Shown here: positions 6,769 through 9,672 of the stretch, piece after piece
Layout: each line of letters begins with the position of its first letter
Numbering within the stretch: position 1 is the first letter of the stretch
From: Chloroflexota bacterium
GTDB lineage: Bacteria; Chloroflexota; UBA5177; JANWHV01
Reading direction: 5' to 3'
DNA length: 9,672 nt
Assembly: GCA_025450375.1 (NCBI GenBank)
Contig: JANWHO010000221.1
Span: 1-9,672, forward strand
The notes under the pieces: generated by a model
What the model was told of the DNA's origin: nothing
Databases searched by the model: none
The model's input: only the letters and a program-made list of their open reading frames with translations
Translations under genes and position numbers: made by a program

Positions 6769-9159
6769 TCACTCGCCGTAAGGGGCCCAGATATTTTTTA
6801 CTTGCGTCGCCTCGCGCAGGTACTCCTCGCCTTCGCCTTCGCCGCGATCAAACCAGTCGACGGGCCGCTCACCCGCGCACCACGTGCGTTTGAGATTGCC
6901 GATCGACGCCGACTCCACCGCCGCCGCTCCCGCGCGAGGACCAAAGTACCAGACCGAGGCAACGTCATCGTGCGCCGCTAACACTGCCGCCAGACCATCG
7001 CGGTTCCCGGTGACGATATTCACCACCCCAGCCGGTACATCCGAGGTCTCCAGCACCTGATAGAAATCAGTGGCGGCGAGCGGATGCGGCTCGGAGGGGA
7101 CAATCACCACGGTATTCCCCATGGCGATCGCGGGGGCCAGCAGAGAGATAAAACCGAGCAGTGGGGCTTCGTCCGGACAGAGGATCCCGATCACCCCGAG
7201 TGGTTCCGGCATGGCGATGGTCAGTCCGCGGAGCGGCGTGCGGGCCACCCGCCCATCGTACTTATCGGCCCAGGCGCCGTAGGTAAACAGGCGCTCGATG
7301 GCCAGCGAGACCTCTTCCACCGCCGACTCGGAACCGGTTAGGCCGGCAATCCGCTGGGCGAACTCCGCTGCCCGAGCCGAGAGGTTCTCCGCCAGATAAT
7401 AGAGGATCTGGGCCCGATTGTAGCCGGTCGTCCCTGCCCACCCGCCGGCCGCGTGGGCCGCCTCCACGGCATTCCGAATGTCCTTCCGGTTCCCCTCGCC
7501 CACTTCGCCGAGCGCGGTGCCCTCGGGATCGCGAACCAGCAGACTATAACCGGAGTCCGGCCGGGCTTGCTTGCCGCCGATAAACAGCTTCGCGGTCCGA
7601 TCCAGGGTCGGGAGCCCGTTCGCTGCGTGGGCCGAGATAGCGCCCGCCTGCTCGTGAAGGCGCGCCGTCTTCAGGGCGGGCTTCCTCCCCCGTGGTGCCG
7701 CACGCTTGACGTACTCGTACAGCCCTTCCTTCCCGCCCTCTCGCCCATATCCGCTTTCGCGATAGCCGCCAAAGCCGCTGGCCGCGTCAAATAGGTTGGT
7801 GCTGTTGATCCACACGGTCCCCGCCTTGAGCTTCGGCGCCACGTCAAGAGCCAGATTGATATTCTCACTCCATACGCTGGCCGCCAATCCATAGGGCGTG
7901 TTATTGGCCAGCATCACGGCCTCGGTTGGGGAGCGGAAAGTCATGCTGACCAGAACCGGGCCGAAAATCTCCACCTGGGCAATCGTGGCGGCGGGGGCCA
8001 CGTTCGTGAATAGGGTGGGCGGGTAGAACAGGCCCTCGGTCGGGCAGGCCCAGGAAGGCTGCCAGAGGGTCGAGCCCTCATTCACTCCTTGTTCCACCAA
8101 CGCCCGGATCCGCGCCAGTTGCACCGGGGCCACGATCGCTCCGATATCGATTGCCTTATCCAGCGGATCGCCCACCCGCAGGCGCTCCATCCGGGCTCTG
8201 ATCCGGGCCAGAAAATCGTCGGCTACATTCTCCTGCACCAGTAGGCGGGAACCGGCGCAGCACACCTGGCCCTGGTTGAACCAAATCGCGTCAACCACTC
8301 CCTCGACCGCGCTGTCCAGATCGGCGTCGTCGAACACGAGAAAGGGCGACTTCCCCCCAAGTTCCAGCGACAGCCGCTTCCCCGTCCCCGCCGTCGCCTT
8401 CCGGATCTGGCGGCCAACCTCGGTCGAACCGGTAAAGGCGATCTTCTGGATCCCTGGATGGGCCACCAACCACTCGCCCGTCCGCCCATCTCCAGTGATG
8501 ATGTTCACCACTCCCGGCGGCAGCCCCGCCTGCTGGACCAACTCGGCGAAGGCGAGCGCGGTCAGCGAGGTGAACTCGGCCGGCTTCAGCACCACCGTGT
8601 TCCCCATGGCCAGGGCGGGTGCGATCTTCCAGGCCAGCATTAGCAGGGGGAAGTTCCAGGGAATAATCTGCCCCACCACCCCCACCGCCTCGTAGCCGGA
8701 CAGTTCACGGCTCATCAACTGGGCCCAGCCAGCATGATAGGCGAAATGCCGGGCCACCAGGGGAATGTCCAGGTCGCGCGTCTCGCGAATTGGCTTCCCA
8801 TTGTCCAGGGTTTCCAGGACCGCCAGCAACCTACTCTGTTTTTGCACGTGGCGGGCGAGGGCATAGAGGTAGCGGGCCCGCGCGTGACCGGGCAACGCGG
8901 CCCAGGCGGGCTGGGCGGCGGCGGCGGCCTGGACAGCGGCATCCACGTCGGCGGGGCCCGCCTGCGCGATGGTCGCCAACTGTTTTCCGTTACCGGGATT
9001 CACACTCTCAAAGTAGACGCCGTCCCGTGGGGCCGCCCAGCGGCTATTGATGAACAAGTCAAAGCGCCCGTCGTGTCGGGCGAGCCACGCCTGGGCGGGC
9101 GCGGCGGCTTCAGGCGCTGGCCCATAGGTCATGGTCTCTATAATCTCCGCGATACTCAT
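6769..9159 (-). CDS. Two-domain aldehyde dehydrogenase, ALDH16 type (mirror copy)
   Basis: Exact reverse-complement copy of 514-2904, with the same 796-residue product: Asn169, Lys192, Glu266 and Cys300 in the catalytic domain and a degenerate C-terminal ALDH-like domain. The start at 9159 is set by the mirrored AAAGGAG at 9166-9172. It is not independent evidence for a second gene copy. Confidence 0.9.
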   Translation of the reverse strand: MSIAEIIETMTYGPAPEAAAPAQAWLARHDGRFDLFINSRWAAPRDGVYFESVNPGNGKQLATIAQAGPADVDAAVQAAAAAQPAWAALPGHARARYLYALARHVQKQSRLLAVLETLDNGKPIRETRDLDIPLVARHFAYHAGWAQLMSRELSGYEAVGVVGQIIPWNFPLLMLAWKIAPALAMGNTVVLKPAEFTSLTALAFAELVQQAGLPPGVVNIITGDGRTGEWLVAHPGIQKIAFTGSTEVGRQIRKATAGTGKRLSLELGGKSPFLVFDDADLDSAVEGVVDAIWFNQGQVCCAGSRLLVQENVADDFLARIRARMERLRVGDPLDKAIDIGAIVAPVQLARIRALVEQGVNEGSTLWQPSWACPTEGLFYPPTLFTNVAPAATIAQVEIFGPVLVSMTFRSPTEAVMLANNTPYGLAASVWSENINLALDVAPKLKAGTVWINSTNLFDAASGFGGYRESGYGREGGKEGLYEYVKRAAPRGRKPALKTARLHEQAGAISAHAANGLPTLDRTAKLFIGGKQARPDSGYSLLVRDPEGTALGEVGEGNRKDIRNAVEAAHAAGGWAGTTGYNRAQILYYLAENLSARAAEFAQRIAGLTGSESAVEEVSLAIERLFTYGAWADKYDGRVARTPLRGLTIAMPEPLGVIGILCPDEAPLLGFISLLAPAIAMGNTVVIVPSEPHPLAATDFYQVLETSDVPAGVVNIVTGNRDGLAAVLAAHDDVASVWYFGPRAGAAAVESASIGNLKRTWCAGERPVDWFDRGEGEGEEYLREATQVKNIWAPYGE

Positions 9160-9165
9160 CGGATG

Positions 9166-9172
9166 CTCCTTT
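9166..9172 (-). promoter_or_regulatory. Shine-Dalgarno sequence of the aldehyde dehydrogenase (mirror copy)
   Basis: Mirror of the AAAGGAG at 501-507, six bases upstream of the - strand ATG at 9159. Confidence 0.78.
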
Positions 9173-9253
9173 CGTGCCGGCGCCGTTTCGGCGGCCCGCG
9201 CACCACTACTGGGAAGGTACCGCGGTTGTCGCCCGCTCGCCAGGAAACGAGAG

Positions 9254-9672
9254 TTATCCCAGATCCGCGCGCCCACGCTCGGTCAGCGATACCGTGGGGT
9301 ACTTCTGGGCCCGAGCCTGGGCCAGCAGCCCTTTCTGGAGCAATACATCGATTTCGGCGATGATTGCCTTGACTGGCATCCGGCGCAGATAACCGTGCAA
9401 GGCGCAGCGATCGGGACCGATCGGCGTCGTGGCGGCGCCATGGAGGATATTGGCCAGGCCGCTTCTCCCAGCGGCGTAGGGGAGGGTCGCCACCAGGGTG
9501 AGAATCGCCTGGCTGGGGGTGAGGTCGGGCCCATCCCAATGCAAGCGCGGCCCCGGATCGGCCGCCACCGGTTCGACCGTGCGCCGGCCCTCCGGTACGC
9601 AGCGATCGCAACGTCCGCAGCCCGCCCCGTTCGCTCCTGTCACCTCCTCGCCGAAATAGCGGGCGATCACCG
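9254..9672 (-). CDS. recQ: RecQ-family helicase, C-terminal fragment (mirror copy, 5' end outside window)
   Basis: Exact reverse-complement copy of 1-419: zinc-binding CGRCDRC and RQC winged-helix domain, ending without HRDC. The frame is open to the right edge. Both window ends stop at the same codon of the same gene, as expected if the two arms come from one locus read twice. Confidence 0.75.
   Translation of the reverse strand, partial: VIARYFGEEVTGANGAGCGRCDRCVPEGRRTVEPVAADPGPRLHWDGPDLTPSQAILTLVATLPYAAGRSGLANILHGAATTPIGPDRCALHGYLRRMPVKAIIAEIDVLLQKGLLAQARAQKYPTVSLTERGRADLG

Larger units (their letters stand above)
1..9672. repeat. Perfect inverted repeat spanning the whole window (two 4836-bp arms, no spacer)
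   Basis: The first bases (CGGTGATCGCCCGC) are the reverse complement of the last (GCGGGCGATCACCG), and the axis lies in TGGCCGCGGCCA at 4831-4842. Each gene has an exact mirror: 514-2904 with 6769-9159, and 3156-4802 with 4871-6517. Their translations are identical, as are the antisense-frame translations, so synonymous differences are also absent. Arms of 4.8 kb with no spacer and no divergence are not expected to be stable in a bacterial chromosome, because long palindromes extrude cruciforms and are cut or lost. Fold-back during assembly or amplification is the likeliest origin. Real alternatives are a hairpin-ended linear replicon read through its end, or a recent inverted duplication or amplification. 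Confidence 0.98.

Noticed and set aside
1..9672. Composite transposon or insertion-sequence-mediated inverted duplication
   Set aside because: No transposase, terminal inverted repeats of IS type or target-site duplications were seen, and the arms have no spacer.

Overview
The whole 9672-base window is one perfect inverted repeat. Base i is complementary to base 9673-i from end to end, with the symmetry axis between 4836 and 4837 inside a GGCCGCGGCC core. Every reading frame on the + strand has an identical mirror on the - strand, and I found no mismatch. The window therefore holds only 4836 bases of independent information, written once forwards (1-4836) and once backwards (4837-9672). The axis also falls exactly at the window midpoint, so the window is probably an entire contig rather than a slice of a longer sequence. 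The most economical explanation is an assembly or amplification fold-back at a terminator hairpin; a real giant palindrome cannot be excluded from sequence alone.

The unique half, read left to right, contains: (1) the 3' end of a RecQ-type DNA helicase gene (zinc-binding cysteines plus winged-helix RQC domain, stop at 417-419); (2) a 94-base gap with a strong Shine-Dalgarno sequence; (3) a complete 796-residue two-domain aldehyde dehydrogenase of the ALDH16 type, with an intact catalytic N-terminal domain and a degenerate C-terminal ALDH-like domain (514-2904); (4) a 251-base intergenic region with a weak terminator-like hairpin, a -10-like hexamer, a dyad and a possible 24-codon leader ORF; (5) a complete family 5 (OppA/DppA-type) ABC transporter substrate-binding protein with a Sec signal peptide but no cysteine (3156-4802); (6) a strong G+C-rich hairpin, presumably its transcription terminator, at the symmetry axis. 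The right half repeats all of this on the - strand, so the two substrate-binding protein genes appear convergent around the axis.

The sequence is bacterial, visibly G+C rich and densely coding. A high-G+C lineage such as Chloroflexota or Actinomycetota is plausible from the gene types and codon use, but this is a weak inference. The three genes do not form an obvious pathway: DNA repair, aldehyde oxidation and peptide/oligosaccharide uptake look like ordinary chromosomal neighbours. No CRISPR array, transposase, tRNA, rRNA or phage gene was seen, and I see no convincing new biological system. The palindrome is the one exceptional property.
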